Shown one piece after another: positions 23,001 to 33,500 of a stretch of 64,000 bases of DNA. The notes under the pieces are model-generated. The model made no database searches, was not told the DNA's origin, and saw only the letters and a program-made list of their open reading frames with translations. Position 1 is the stretch's first letter, and every line of letters starts with the position of its first letter. Position numbers and translations under genes: made by a program. Origin of the DNA: Acanthaster planci (taxonomy: Eukaryota > Echinodermata > Asteroidea > Valvatida > Acanthasteridae); contig NW_019091639.1 of the NCBI RefSeq assembly GCF_001949145.1, positions 228,137-292,136 of the forward strand. Direction: 5' to 3'.

Positions 23001-23097
23001 ACAGGTGGAGGAACTCAAGAACGAGAACACTCTCTTGAGGGCGCAATTGCAGCAGCACGGAATTGAAATTGTCAGTGCTACTATGGACAACTCCTAA
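11051..23097 (+). CDS. USF2: Upstream stimulatory factor (USF1/USF2 family), bHLH-leucine zipper
   Basis: Eight coding exons: 11051-11082, 15407-15450, 15750-15823, 18228-18371, 20049-20208, 21073-21160, 22058-22208 and 22873-23097. They join in frame to 305 residues, the usual USF length (human USF1 has 310). The protein starts MDMLEQALEP, like USF2. It has the YQFRTDSNGQSQVTYRVVQV segment (51-70) and the USF-specific region GQFYVMMSPQDVLQ then RTIAPRTH (about 152-178). The basic region HNEVERRRRDKINNW (198-212) carries the E-box contact residues H198, E202 and R206, followed by helix-loop-helix and a leucine zipper to the C-terminus. USF proteins dimerise and bind CACGTG in promoters in the nucleus. 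A single invertebrate gene is probably co-orthologous to vertebrate USF1 and USF2; the sequence leans to USF2. The exon 5 donor is GTCAGC, a weak site. Intron 3 contains the assembly gap. Intron 1 hosts a GPCR gene on the other strand. Confidence 0.95.
12085..12090 (-). terminator. Candidate poly(A) signal for the nested GPCR
   Basis: AATAAA on the minus strand, about 195 bp past the receptor's stop codon, is a sensible distance for a short 3' untranslated region. Confidence 0.5.
12287..13312 (-). CDS. Class A (rhodopsin-family) G-protein-coupled receptor, intronless
   Basis: A single uninterrupted frame of 341 residues has seven hydrophobic segments, roughly at 32-54, 66-86, 110-135, 157-177, 192-222, 245-268 and 284-305. 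Class A landmarks are present: N45 in TM1 (LSNSMVI), D74 in TM2, C110 at the top of TM3 and C185 in the second extracellular loop, E136-R137 in place of DRY (ERL), P210 in TM5, CWTP (261-264) in TM6 and NPIIY (298-302) in TM7. N97 is a possible glycosylation site. The N-terminus is short with no signal peptide. Met1 or Met5 could start the protein. The family suggests a plasma-membrane receptor for a peptide or small ligand; I cannot name the ligand. ERL instead of DRY/ERY is slightly unusual. The gene lies wholly inside USF intron 1 on the opposite strand. Confidence 0.9.
   Translation of the reverse strand: MFSTMAPSTTSDSDPTGDAGDASFTLWQTRDVLRVIIACLAVLSNSMVIIVIRLRHHMFRSFTNHLIWHQAAIDAGSGVVLLLYTIGKKIPAISVLNQSSESSRRDQLVCHFVYSEVFLWYFEVASTYNLVIISLERLVAICHPVRHRNSWTRDKHKFAIVAAWSIAFVYGLPIAFFFEPHQGSCRAVDLQLGVQILVGVMSVTIEYLFPLSIMIYAYTRILITLTKKINNSADRQHNTLTKAKKNVLVTVLLASIMFVICWTPVEVDHIDELFFANSFGQTTYDILTALLACNMIANPIIYCFKYEHFRSQLRYLLKKPIRRNPESPEQHMSLSITAREL
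16057..16102. repeat. (ACATGT)n self-complementary array
   Basis: Repeated TACATG/ACATGT words form a stretch whose two strands are nearly identical, so it could fold into a hairpin. Shorter examples occur at 11967-11988, 30712-30730, about 32463-32480, 32876-32910, 34051-34070 and 34780-34800. It looks like a genome-wide microsatellite family rather than a gene-specific element. Confidence 0.8.
16704..16972. mobile_element. TA-flanked mariner/pogo-like MITE in USF intron 3
   Basis: The left end is GAGTCGACTCTCAGTAATAT. The right end, read on the other strand, is CAGTCGACTCTCGTTAATAC. The inverted repeats are about 23 bp with four mismatches. TA flanks both sides (16702-16703 and 16973-16974). 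At 269 bp there is no room for a transposase. Internal TAATACGAGCT words recur near both ends, as in Tigger/pogo-type elements. The superfamily is inferred from the TA target and CAG-like termini. Confidence 0.8.
17634..18207. mobile_element. Inverted-repeat element spanning the assembly gap, abutting USF exon 4
   Basis: The left end is GGGTACGTTCGATTAGCTT. The right end, read on the other strand, is GGGTGCATTCGATTAGCTT, with two mismatches in 19 bp. The trinucleotide TAT flanks both ends (17631-17633 and 18208-18210), suggesting a 2-3 bp target duplication as in Harbinger/ISL2EU-type elements. A further GCGTTCGATAAGC word sits inside near 18132. The right end stops 20 bp before the acceptor of USF exon 4. 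The interior is mostly the N gap. Confidence 0.6.
17674..18089. other. Assembly gap, 416 N
   Basis: A run of N lies inside USF intron 3 and inside the inverted-repeat element around it. Frames translated through it are artefacts. The USF exon series is complete without it. Confidence 1.
18541..18660. repeat. C/T-rich, G-poor low-complexity tract
   Basis: A run of about 120 bases is built from CCCCATTC, CACCCT and CCACC words with very few G residues. It lies in USF intron 4. It is strongly strand-asymmetric and has no coding sense. Confidence 0.6.
18760..18858. repeat. 33-bp tandem repeat, three copies
   Basis: A unit opening GACTGG and containing GTGAGACTAGTCAGAATAC starts at 18760, 18793 and 18826. 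Copies differ by only one or two bases, so the array is recent. It lies in USF intron 4. Confidence 0.9.
20286..20873 (-). mobile_element. TTAA-flanked piggyBac-like MITE, copy 1
   Basis: TTAA flanks both sides (20282-20285 and 20874-20877). The left end is TCACTTTCTGCCTGGGAC. The right end, read on the other strand, is CCACTTCATGCCGGGGCA. The element is 588 bp with no transposase frame. The copy at 51603-52119 shares both ends in the opposite orientation and parts of the interior, which defines the family. TTAA duplication is the hallmark of piggyBac-type transposition. It lies in USF intron 5. Confidence 0.8.
21220..21420 (+). mobile_element. tRNA-derived SINE fragment
   Basis: A tRNA-like head has an A-box-like ACCTAGCGGTAAAGG and B-box-like GGGTTTGAATCC, followed by the shared body words GTGTCCTTGGGCAAG and CACTTTACTCCC. 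The same body occurs at 39545, 41520 (reverse), 56110 (reverse) and 60200. It lies in USF intron 6. Confidence 0.7.
22865..22878 (+). promoter_or_regulatory. Tandem NAGNAG splice acceptor of USF exon 8
   Basis: The intron ends ACCAGCAG before AGC AAA GGT. Splicing at the first AG keeps CAG (Gln232), giving KSQQSK; the second AG would remove one Gln, giving KSQSK. Alignment with human USF1 (KSGQSK) favours the first AG. The variation falls in the loop/helix 2 part of the bHLH domain. Confidence 0.7.
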
Positions 23098-25231
23098 GAC
23101 TGTGATATAATATACTGACGTATATATTGCAGTGTGTAATATACTGACACTCAGCATATCATATACTGATATGATATAGTGAGTGCTGGATGACCTCCAA
23201 GGGAACATAAGAGGCAATGGTACAAAAATCTGGAGGTGTTCCTGAAAGGCCTGGAGTTTTGTAGAAGCTGTTATTTGCTTGGCTTACCACGCTGCATCAA
23301 TAGCTATTTGACATGCATTAGAAAATTAGTGTAAGGGATTGGCTCACAAGTTGGAATGTTTCTGTTCCTTTTTAGGAATACTCCATTTGTTATATGGCAC
23401 ATTCAGGCATCTGGAGATGCATGAGCATTCAGAGATACATGTAATTCCATTTAAAAGTATCTGTCTATACAAGGTCATCCCTTTTACAAAATGCGTGTGC
23501 GATCCAAATTGTTCCAAAACAGCATTCTTGTCAAAGGCGTAATGAGTTCAGGTGTGAAATGACTGATCTCAAGAAAAATTCCATCATTGAATGACAATAT
23601 AAAACACGAAACACAAAATTTTAAGATGAGGTCTTTTTCGGTTTGCAACTTTTCCATGCAGGGCATGTGTTGTAGTTTGAATCACGTTATTAGAGAGAAA
23701 GTGGTAAGTTGTAACAATTATTTTTTTACAGTTATTTGTGGTACGTTCTGGTCTTGATTCAAGTTGTTATTGTTGACTTGAAAAATCACATTCAACAGCA
23801 TCTGTGTGTTAAGTTGTGGTTTTTTATTTTTAGATTTTACACCTTTTTGTAGATCTTTTAGAGTAGTAGCAACGACAGCAAACTTTAGTTTCTGGTTCCA
23901 GGTTTTTGATTTCAAATACCTGCAAGACAGCAAGACTGATTCTTTTGTTCATGTTTTCCCTCAAAACTCAATATGGTTCCTTTGTTTTATCCTATTAAAT
24001 AATTTTGTAGGAGCCAAAATTATTTGTGTAAATACTTATGAGAGTAATATTTTTCCAAGCAAAGTGCTCACACTACAGTGAACCACACACATTTTTTGTC
24101 ATTCTTTAAGTTTATTTGACATGTACGTGTATGTGTAGCTGTTAGAGATTTGCCACATGTTGATACATTGTTGAAGATGCATACAAATCACAGCCTGTTG
24201 TTTCCAATATCCCCTCAGATTCCCTCAATAGCTCATCATTCCTTATTAAGTGCAAGATTGTCTTGCAAAATATTTTCATATTGAGACCATTTTGAATTTT
24301 CATATAGCATACTAGACCAGTTTGGTTCGTGTTACATTTCTTGCCTTTCATCTTTGTGGTCTGAGGTTCCAATCCCACCTTTTATTAATCTGTGGGTTTC
24401 CTTTTAGAGTATTTTTCTGGTGCATCTTTCAAATTTTCTCCTTGGCCATCGATCCACAGGTTTTTCCGGAATGCTTGGCCAAAGGACTTCTTGATTCTGT
24501 TTCCAGTAACACAGTGAAAAGTTAAAAATTATAAATTGCCGGTCAAGTTGAATGAGAAAAAAGAAATGAAGAATGAATGAGAAATGGAGTACTGCATGGC
24601 AGTCATATTACTGGTGTAGAGTCGCATTATCGCACGCAGTCGAGGTTTTGTGGCTGTGGAGCCATTTATTTATATACACTATTATATAGCAGAACTACCG
24701 CTACAGAGCCGTTACAGAGTAATACTATGACTGTAAAATACGGCTGCAATCATTTGCTGCTAGTAAGTTAAGATAGAACTGCATTACGGCTACAGAGTCG
24801 TTTCAAGGTTGCTGAGCAGTTCATGGCTACGGCTACGGCCACACAGCCAAAGCAAGACAAGATCATTAATGTAATTTTATTCGCAAGGTTACTTTCTCTC
24901 CACTTGGTATTAGAAGTTAAGAAAGGTAGAATGTAGAATTGTGTACATGTTAACTCGGATGTGTCTGGTATACATAGCCTCATTCCGGAAGGAAGTTTTA
25001 GTTTCGAAATCACATTCAAAGTAATTTTACCGTTGGCGTGTGAATATGAAATAAGATTGTACAGTTTAAATTAATTTAAAGATAACTTTTTCAAAACGGT
25101 ATTGATATTGATATTTGAAAGAGGGTTAAGGGATTTTGACTATTGAATAAAACAATGCTGTACAGGTTGAGAGGCATGAAGTTGTACAGTGCTGTTTTGG
25201 CTGGTTTCAAAATATAAATATTTGTAAATAT
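23098..25231 (+). other. USF 3' untranslated region and downstream flank
   Basis: No further reading frame is seen. A short AT-rich palindromic block (ATATACTGA/TATCATATA words) lies at about 23105-23185. A weak SINE-like B-box (GAGGTTCCAATCCC) sits at 24363-24376. CGGCTACAGAG-type words recur between 24680 and 24850. A candidate poly(A) signal AATAAA lies at 25146-25151; if used, the 3' untranslated region would be about 2 kb. The true end is not certain. Confidence 0.4.
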
Positions 25232-26080
25232 TTGTTCCCGATTTCCCTGTTTTTTTATCGAAATGGAACATTGCTCCTGTGCATGATAATTAATGCTTTT
25301 TGCCGATGTTCAACTTCGATCAAACGTATTGATAATTTCCCTCTCAAAGTTGGTGATTATTTAATAAATAAGCAAACGATTTGCCGGAGATATTGCTTGA
25401 GGATAAAGAACGGATATTGGAATGTTCTCAGCAAATTGGAATTCATGCCGTGCACTGTAAAATGGGGAATGACCTCTCGATTGTCAAAAGAAACCCACAA
25501 GTCCTTCTCGCCAGTATCCCGAATTCACAGTACAAAACGGGGGAAATTAACAACGAAATACAATAAAAGAAACTTGATTCGGTTCCGTCGCATAAGGACG
25601 GTAACCATCGTAACCGTCAAAAATCAGAAACTCAACATCCAAGTTGGAGGACCGTGTCGATACCGAATTTCGAAATCCGCGAGAGACGTGTACATGTATC
25701 CGCCCCACTCATTATGAAACTGTTTTCGTAAGGTTAACCAGGGAATCTTCTCTTTTCCCTACAGCTTCCCAAATGATTGATTTGCGCTGTTTTTATTTCA
25801 AGCTCGTAACAACACCAACAGGTAGCAAAGGCGGGGGTGGGGGTTAGGAGTGACAATGCAACAGACTCTTGGGGAAATTTATCATTAAAACCTAGACGAT
25901 GCCAATAACAGTAACACCGGCCATAATAGCCAAAATGCAAAATCGGGATGGTGTAAATATAAACCCTTTACCGAAATATGGTGAACAAAGATGATAAAAG
26001 CTTTTAAAACTAGTTGTATTACAGTCTAGGTATTACCAATACAGTTTTATTGGTCTTTTCAAACGTTCGTTTTTTGTTTT
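25232..26080. other. Intergenic DNA; 161-codon open frame of unknown status
   Basis: A plus-strand frame runs from 25232 to 25717. Its translation has no recognisable motif and no splice signals flank it convincingly. I leave it as noncoding. Confidence 0.3.
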
Positions 26081-26099
26081 GTTTTTTTTAATTTACAGT

Positions 26100-26300
26100 A
26101 TGAAGACTGAGCTTTTGCTGACTTTTGCGCGCGAAACAACAGAAAAAAGAAAAACTCGCTATCCGGTTCTAAGTGTGACGTCACTTCACTTTAAACCACT
26201 GCACTGCACTGCTGTTTACATGGAACCGGAAGTTACCGCACAACTTCAGCGATCGTCCAATGGGAGCCTGCAAATCGTGGCGCGTCCGCATGTATGACGA
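26100..26300. promoter_or_regulatory. Orphan promoter-like block (CRE, ETS and CCAAT sites)
   Basis: Within 90 bp there is a perfect CRE TGACGTCA (26176-26183), an ETS-type ACCGGAAGT (26225-26233) and CCAAT (about 26256-26260), in a locally CpG-rich stretch. No gene start can be tied to it. It could drive an uncharacterised transcript or be a distal promoter. Confidence 0.35.
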
Positions 26301-27499
26301 AGTCACTTATAACGAACTGGACAAACGAATTTGTCATAGAACTGTATGGAAATTATACAGAATTATCAGAAACAATTATCACTAAGCCATTTACTAAGCA
26401 GATAATACTCCTTGAATGTATGTACGGTGGAAAAGGTTTACTCGATTAGGAACCAGTCATAAAACTTGTCTTGCTAAGCACTTTTCCTTGCTCGGGAACT
26501 GCACGACATGGACCTTGTCTTTCGTTTTTTTTCCCTGTAGGTTGAAATAACTTCTAAACTTCCTGTGTGTTACCATAGAGGGTCCTTCCTCTTTGGTGTT
26601 ACACTGTCGATTTTCGGGTTCGCTGTTTGTTGTTTTATAGTCATATCCTTATTCATTTGCCTTCAAACCGATTGGTTAATTAAGAGTACTGAGTGGTTAC
26701 CTAGGGCGACCATGTAGTCAAAGCTGTCATGAAAACATTAATGACGCTCGTACCTAACCGTTTCCGTGTCATGACATAATGCAGTCTATGCAAGTTGGTA
26801 AAATAAAAGTTGTATGCTGTGAAAGCAAAATAACTGACTAGTTTTTGTCGACGCACTTCTATTTTCACCGAAACCTCACGTGCATAAGGTATTTCGGTGG
26901 TGCCAGGATTTTTTGGGGACGGGGTTATCATCGGTAGCAACCTGACAAGCCATTTTTGTTTTGTTTTGTTTTGATTTTTTTTGGGGGGGGGAGGATTAGA
27001 TTCCATGTTTTTTTTTTCAAGTTAACTGATCATTATTCAGTCCAATTCAACTTGGTTTTATTTCTGAGACATGGTCTATAGTCTTGAGACTAACATAGCC
27101 GGTTTACATTGCGGTAATCTTACATTACAGCAATTGACATTTAATTTTACATTAAACAAAAAACAAGCAAACAATACAGACATTGCCATCTTCTGTTCAA
27201 AAGGTAATCTCATGTTGAAACAGTAATATTATTTTGAAAAAATTAAAAATAGTAAGGCACACACAGTTAGGGTAATTACGAGAAAAAAGTTATTTGAAGG
27301 TTGACAGGATCCATCCCCTAAAAATTATTCAATTAAAAAAACTCACACTAGAAGATGGCAAAATTAAATAAAAGAGACAACGTCATACCTTGGAAATAAG
27401 GCAGTTGTAAAATTTAATCGATCCTATCACATATTAAATACATATAGACCTGGCGACATGTGGCAAAATTTAAATCCTCGATAAAATATAATTCCTCAA
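26301..27499. other. Intergenic DNA, no feature seen
   Basis: AT-rich sequence with T and G homopolymers near 26950-27020. No protein-like frame or repeat structure was recognised. Confidence 0.4.
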
Positions 27500-28740
27500 A
27501 CACGTGTTATGTCATTCTAAAATGATTTAGGTAAAATGTTTATGAATAGAATACAATATAAGAACAAACAAATGTACAAATATGTTAGAGTGCTGACTTT
27601 AATAGTGTCATTAATGCTCGGATACTGGATGATTGATATCTCTGAGTGGATGTGGCGAGAGTTTCTACGTCCAGTTCGAGAGATCGAGAGACTCAGCCGA
27701 CATTCAAGGGGGAGCAAATTGCGATATCTTGTGGAATAGAGGAGCGACTCAGCGAAATCAGTAAGTATTTCAGTCATTCGAGAGGCAAGGAAAAAAATGC
27801 CCAGGTTGATTAACAAAGACTTCATAGCGATGCCTCTCAGGAAAACCCGGAGATCTCTACGCTGCACGGTCTCAATAACTGCCCTGTTGTGTTGTTAGAC
27901 TGCTGCTCCAAACGGGCGAGCAGGATTCCATCCAAGGGCAGATGTGCACGACGTCACAGCCAGGCACCATTGTTTTCAAGATGTACTTTGCGTCGAGATG
28001 TTTATTTTAATTATGGGTTTTGCCCAATACCCTACGTATATTCATAAACACTGCATACTCAGTGCTTGTCCGAGAGCTTGCGAAAAAAAATCACCAGCTT
28101 ACTCGGGTGGGACTCGAGTAAACGTCGGGTAAGGACAAAACTCGTAATTAAAATCGACAGCGTTACTCTTCTACCTGCTGAGGATGTACAGACGGTTTGA
28201 TGCGCGTGAGGTCATGTGCACGGCATGAGCATCCCATCTGAGATTTGACTGCGTGATCACTCCAAGTTACCTGAGTGAGGACACAGATTCCAGAACCTGC
28301 CACTGTTCGTTGTTATTACAGAAGGGAGATCATCACTGCAAAGGAAGCGGAATTCCACCACTTTGTATTTCTAAGTTTTCGTTTTCATTGAGTTTAACTG
28401 GTTCCATTCTGACAAGGCATCGATATGCATTTGTATGTCGCCAGTCCGTGGTTTGTTGGTGATTTCAGCAATGGTGAGGCGATCAACATACTTTTATCTG
28501 TTTTTAATGATCAGAGCAGCATCATTGATCATTATCGAGAAAATGACGGGACCAAGTTTGGCACCTTGTGGAACAGCACACGTCAATTCTTGTTCAGATT
28601 AAGATGAACCACAGTATCGAACTCTGTATGTGATGCGGAAGAAAAATGGAAATAAGAGGAATGATAGCCGGAGTTGAATCCATATATGAAGTGCTGTATG
28701 GTCGAGCAGATCACATGCCTTCATAAAGTGAATCTCCAGA
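27500..28740 (-). pseudogene. Decayed non-LTR (LINE) retrotransposon, reverse-transcriptase part
   Basis: Reading the minus strand from 28740 down, pieces of a non-LTR reverse transcriptase appear in the correct order. These are a degraded FxKAxDLxDHTAL motif (about 28690-28735), AVPQGAKLGPVIF then MINDA (about 28520-28585), KYVDRLTIAE where the family has YVDD (about 28455-28495), LGV then LRWDAH and RLYILSR (about 28170-28280), LEYACPVWSS (about 27905) and the C-terminal RRDLR...RGI...RYRNLLP part in the frame 27517-27867. It is broken by stop codons (one between the VPQG and YVDR motifs), frameshifts and a lost catalytic Asp, so it cannot be active. The clade was not determined. Confidence 0.85.
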
Positions 28741-30270
28741 GCTTGGTATTTTGCTCATTCAAAGGCCCTATTTTGGGGGTGGAAAGACAAGCACAGATGG
28801 GCGTTGCAAGAGGACAAGGGGTGCCGAAACACACTCCCTCCGCCCCAGAAAAAATGAGAGAAAACAAAAGCGAAAGATTTAGACATGAAACCCCCCAAAA
28901 AACATTATCCCATGCTGTATAGAGTAGTGTCAACTTAAGATTTCAGAACCAAGATGTCTGTTTATTGTGTGTGTAGAGCAGCATGCTGCTATTGTGTTGC
29001 TTATTGTCCATGTACATTTACACTGACGCATAATCCACCATTTGGTTCCAACAAGTGAGACACTCATGTCACAATTCTCTTTAAACAACTCTGGGCCTGC
29101 TGCCGTGGATTTTTGGTTCAGGTTCTCGATAGCGCCCTCTGTACGAATGACAAAATAATTATGACTACTGTGGGCATCTTGATTATTGTTTGCCATGGGG
29201 GACATATTGGGCATTATTCGCTGGTTCACCATCAGGCAACATCATCTCAGCCGCCGAGGCAAGACTTTCAAGCTATGAAGAAGTGATTGATTCAAGGAAA
29301 ATTAAAGATCTGGTGTAGAAACTCATGCGCAGTGTAAGGGGGATAGTACAGACGTGGAATCGTTCCTTGTAATGCATGGTACTACAGTTCCTAAAAATAT
29401 ATATATATAATATTTCAAATTGCTTCAAGAACCATTTTTTCACAACTTGATCCAGTGGACCGGGGGCAGCCATTCTGTGACATATCCCCTAACAATACGG
29501 CTACCAGTTATATTAGCCGGCAACCATCACCAATTCCCCAGTTTAAAAAGTGCACCCTCTTTAAGTTCAATGAACTTGAATGGTATATGACATTACAGAT
29601 ATTAAACTAGCGTGATAGGGTTCGCCACAAAGGTGACGGGTATAATTTACGAAATTCTCGGACGTCTCCATGGTTACGCGATAACAATAGCTTCACTTGT
29701 GATTTCTATGAAAGTCTGTAAAAAGTATGAGTGGGATAGGTGTAGCTGGCAACGGTTTCCTGGTTTCCAACGGTGGACGGCGCGGGGGCATAGGTACGTG
29801 TGAACTCTCCGCGCAGGTTAAATTATAAACATCAGACGCCCTAGAAATATGTTTAAAGATTGACTAAGTGTAATTTCATATGTTGTCATTCTAACCAAGC
29901 TGTGAACACGGTGGACTTCCGAAAGGAATGCGAGCCGATTTCCGTTCAAAATTGTACTCCACCAGGTGAATCTGCCGAGTGGCCCCTCGGTACGGTCGAT
30001 CGGATGTGTGGGCTTAGTTGATCATGATTTTCTTCGAAGCACATGCGCACATGCACCACCCTCGTCAAAAGTCCCCCCCCCACTGTACTTGACCATGGCA
30101 TTTACAACTCTTACAGTAAAAGGTTATTGCAATGTATCATAATACATGAAGTTACACTGCGAATTCACAACTTGAACTCATGCAGGCTGGCTTGTGCCCG
30201 AGTTAAACACCATTCTCAGTGCCTGTTATTGTTCGTTGCTCTCAATGATTGTATGCGCACAATGAGTGAG
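28741..30270. other. Intergenic region before the nuclear IkB gene
   Basis: No gene recognised. A minus-strand frame at 28930-29232 has no known motif. An RFX X-box-like word GTCTCCATGGTTAC lies at 29664-29677. The short (AT)n stretch near 29398 is a microsatellite. Confidence 0.35.
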
Positions 30271-30287
30271 GTCACGAAAAACGCCAA

Positions 30288-30298
30288 GGGAAAACCCC
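30288..30298 (+). promoter_or_regulatory. kB/Rel-type site upstream of the nuclear IkB gene
   Basis: GGGAAAACCCC matches the Dorsal/Rel pattern GGG(W)4CC. It lies about 270 bp before the start codon. Vertebrate nuclear IkB genes are NF-kB targets, so a feedback site would fit. Binding is not shown. Confidence 0.5.
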
Positions 30299-30353
30299 TA
30301 AAATTTCCAAATAATTTATGAATATTCATCACTATAGTCTCACGCAGTGCTAG

Positions 30354-30358
30354 CCAAT
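30354..30358 (+). promoter_or_regulatory. CCAAT box in nuclear IkB promoter
   Basis: AGCCAATCAGAG is a strong NF-Y-type context about 210 bp before the ATG. A CRE/AP-1-like CTGCGTCATA follows at about 30381-30390. No TATA box is evident. Confidence 0.45.
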
Positions 30359-30567
30359 CAGAGCCTTTTCTCAGTATCAACTGCGTCATATCGGCGCAGT
30401 ACTATCACCCAGTTCTCGTGCATCGTGACCTTAGACGCTTAGCCATTTGTGATGCATTTTTGAGCTGCTGCCCCGAACTTCCGAAACAGGAACCGACCCT
30501 TTTGGGGCTTTTTTGGCGACGACTTCGCGACTTACTTTACATTGACTTCCGTTCTGAGAATTTCAGG

Positions 30568-33500
30568 ATGCCTTCTATCGATGTAAAGGCTGAGGACCGG
30601 CGGATTCTGAAGCAGAAAATCGAGGACGTCAATGCGCCGAAGTTCACGAAACACGTTGGTGAGTAAAACCACATTGTATGCTATGTGTACACAAAATTGT
30701 ACAGTGTACATTGTACATGTACATGTACAGGTATACAGAACAATGGACGATACTGTACAGGGGTTGGGTGGGTGTGTTTTTACCAGAGATGCAAGAGAAT
30801 TAATATTGAGACCATGGTACAGTAAGCTTATAAGTGTGTCATATCGACTGCATTAGGTCTTGTATACTGACCATTATGATTCTTGCTGGATTGCGTTACC
30901 ACTATTCAGTAATGGAAATCTTGTGTGTGTTTTTTAAACAAAATTTAAATTAAAAGTTGTAACTTGTTGATTCTTCATTTTTATGTGAGAGTAAAAGTTA
31001 ACCTGAGAACTCTGGGATTTGTCATCTGTCGTCGCTTTGCGGGTGACGAACCCCAGATTTAACTTCAAGGGTTGGTAAAAGTAAACTTAAAATTTAGCTT
31101 TGCATCCCTCAGACCGTATTCTGGGCCTTAAATTACATTCAGTAAGAACGGAGGGGCTCAAAGTTCGGTGCTACTGTCATGACTGTTGGGTGTAATCAGT
31201 TGATCTGTGCGATCATCCTGTATCTGCGTGATTGGTCGACCTTACTCTACGATCTGTCTCTAATGTCACCTTCGAACAATTGTATTTTCTTTCTTACGTC
31301 TGAAGTGTCCTTTAAATACAATAAGGGGGTAGATGTAAATTTTCACAAAAGAATTTTTCAGAAAAATTAATATTTGGAACCATAATAAATGTCTCTGTGT
31401 ATTTTCAATTGAAGTACATGCTATGAACATGAAGTTGAGGTTCAGCTTGTCTGACATCATAAAGAAAAAGTTGGCAAAATTATCTCAATTAGCGAAAAAT
31501 TGAGGAAAACTGTTTTTCTACCAAAGTACCAAGTCTATGGTACCAAATGACAGGTTGATGTAGCATTGATGACGATGCTTTGGGTATCACACAGTGCAAG
31601 TACAGCTCTACAGCTGTTTGTAAGAAAAAATGTTTTGGCCTGTCAAAGGGACCTGAAAATGACCTCCAATGGCAGAGTTAGGGATAGCTTTTGTGTACAG
31701 ACAGTAAGCAGTTGGCTTACTACAGTACGTTTAGGACTGGAGATGGAGACAAAATTGGGACTTAGGTGAAGCAAAGTTGTCAGTTGTATTTAGCATCTCC
31801 CAGGTGGTAGAACACCCTTGGCCCTTTCAATTGTAGTCTGGGGAGGAACCTGCCCCACCCCCTCGCAGGTACTGTGTACGTTACTAACAGCAAGTTATGA
31901 CAACAAAGATCTTTTTTGTAAAAATCAGAGACATCATCAAACTGAAAAATGTTCAGTGTTTGCCAGCACTGTAAAAGCTACGCACCGGTACATATGTATG
32001 TACATGTATGCACAGTCTGTTTCAATGCACAATTTAATGTTAGTTTAAACTAACCACAAGTTTAACCCTAACAGTTCTGCATAAAATTTGGCTTGCAGTA
32101 CTCAGTACTACAAGCCAAAATAATAAGCAGTAGTCTAAGCCTGAACTGGGACCAAGCGCTACAAATTTACTACTTCTAGCTAGGTAGGGCACGCTTCATT
32201 GTTACTTGTACCGAGAACAATAAAGTTGTGCATTCAAAGCCAGAGCACTGTATGGTACATTGTCTTTCCTACATGTATTTCATGGCTTCAGAAAACAATA
32301 AGGTCATGTCCTCTAACAAGCGACAGCACTGTGTAAGTGTACTACATTTTACTACTAAGTACAGTGTACATGTAGTTTTTGTAGTATTTAGGGCTGTTAG
32401 GGTTAAACTTTGCTTTTTAAAGTTAGTTTTTTACCACATGTATGGGAACCATTTATTCCTGCATACACGTACATGTATACAGTACCCACCGTGTTGTTTA
32501 TTGGAGCCCCTCAAGCTAGTCTGGAAATCAGGAAGGATTGTGGTTTTTCAACTTCCTGTACTTAACAGACTGTGTTTGATTTTGAATGAGATATCAGCTG
32601 CTCTGAGCCTTGGCATACAAACCCCCAACACACCCCCATTCTAGTAATGGTAGAATCTGGTCTGTTTTCTGGAGGCTCCATTTGACACCAATCAGGCAAG
32701 GTTTATCCCTTTGCATTTGTAGAAAAGTACATGAAACCAGCTCAAAAAAGGGATATTTACTGTATCTCAAGAAACATTCACTCCCTAATATGGCATCAAA
32801 TTATGAAACGGGAACCACAAGACCTTTTACGTTTGATTTGAGTGATGTGTTCGTGAGTTCTGACATGAATAAGTGTACATGTATTACATGTAAGTACATG
32901 TACATGTATAAAAAACTGCTTTAGGGCTAAAGTTGGAAGATATTTGATGTCAATTTTGGTACAGTCCTTGTTTTGGCTTGGGAGGTCATGGAGAGTCTGC
33001 ATACTGGTAGGGGATTCCAGTTGTTTTTTGATACATTTAATGTGGACTTTGACTTGCATACAATCAAAATTTCAATTAAACATGCTTTAAAATAAAAGAT
33101 AACACAATATGTGAAGATATGCCAATATTGACTGCAGCTTCTGATACATGTAGACTGTGCAGTAATGAGCAGCAGTTGGTCAGTAAAGTCAACACTCAGC
33201 AGTAAATGAGGCCAGCAGCATACATGTACATGTATTGTGTACCGGTATTTTACACATGCGTGTATGTATGTGTGTGGACATGACCACATATGTACGGATA
33301 CATGTGAAAGTGATTAATGCCATTGTAAGCCATACTCAGTGGACTTACCCGGCCTTGCTCACGACATTTGAACCAGGATACAATTTATTTTTTTCTGGTA
33401 TGGGTTCCTGTTCAGGGAGGATAGTCTCTCTTTCATCGTGTCTGCTTTATTCTTTTGTTCTTGAATAAAAGGTTATCAGTTCCTCATTCTGAATGGTTTC

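Noticed and set aside
25232-25717. 161-codon open frame as a gene
   Set aside because: No motif, no homology I recognise, no flanking splice or promoter signals, and ordinary noncoding composition.
28930-29232. 100-codon minus-strand frame as a gene or LINE part
   Set aside because: No reverse-transcriptase or other motif could be matched, unlike the neighbouring block at 27500-28740.
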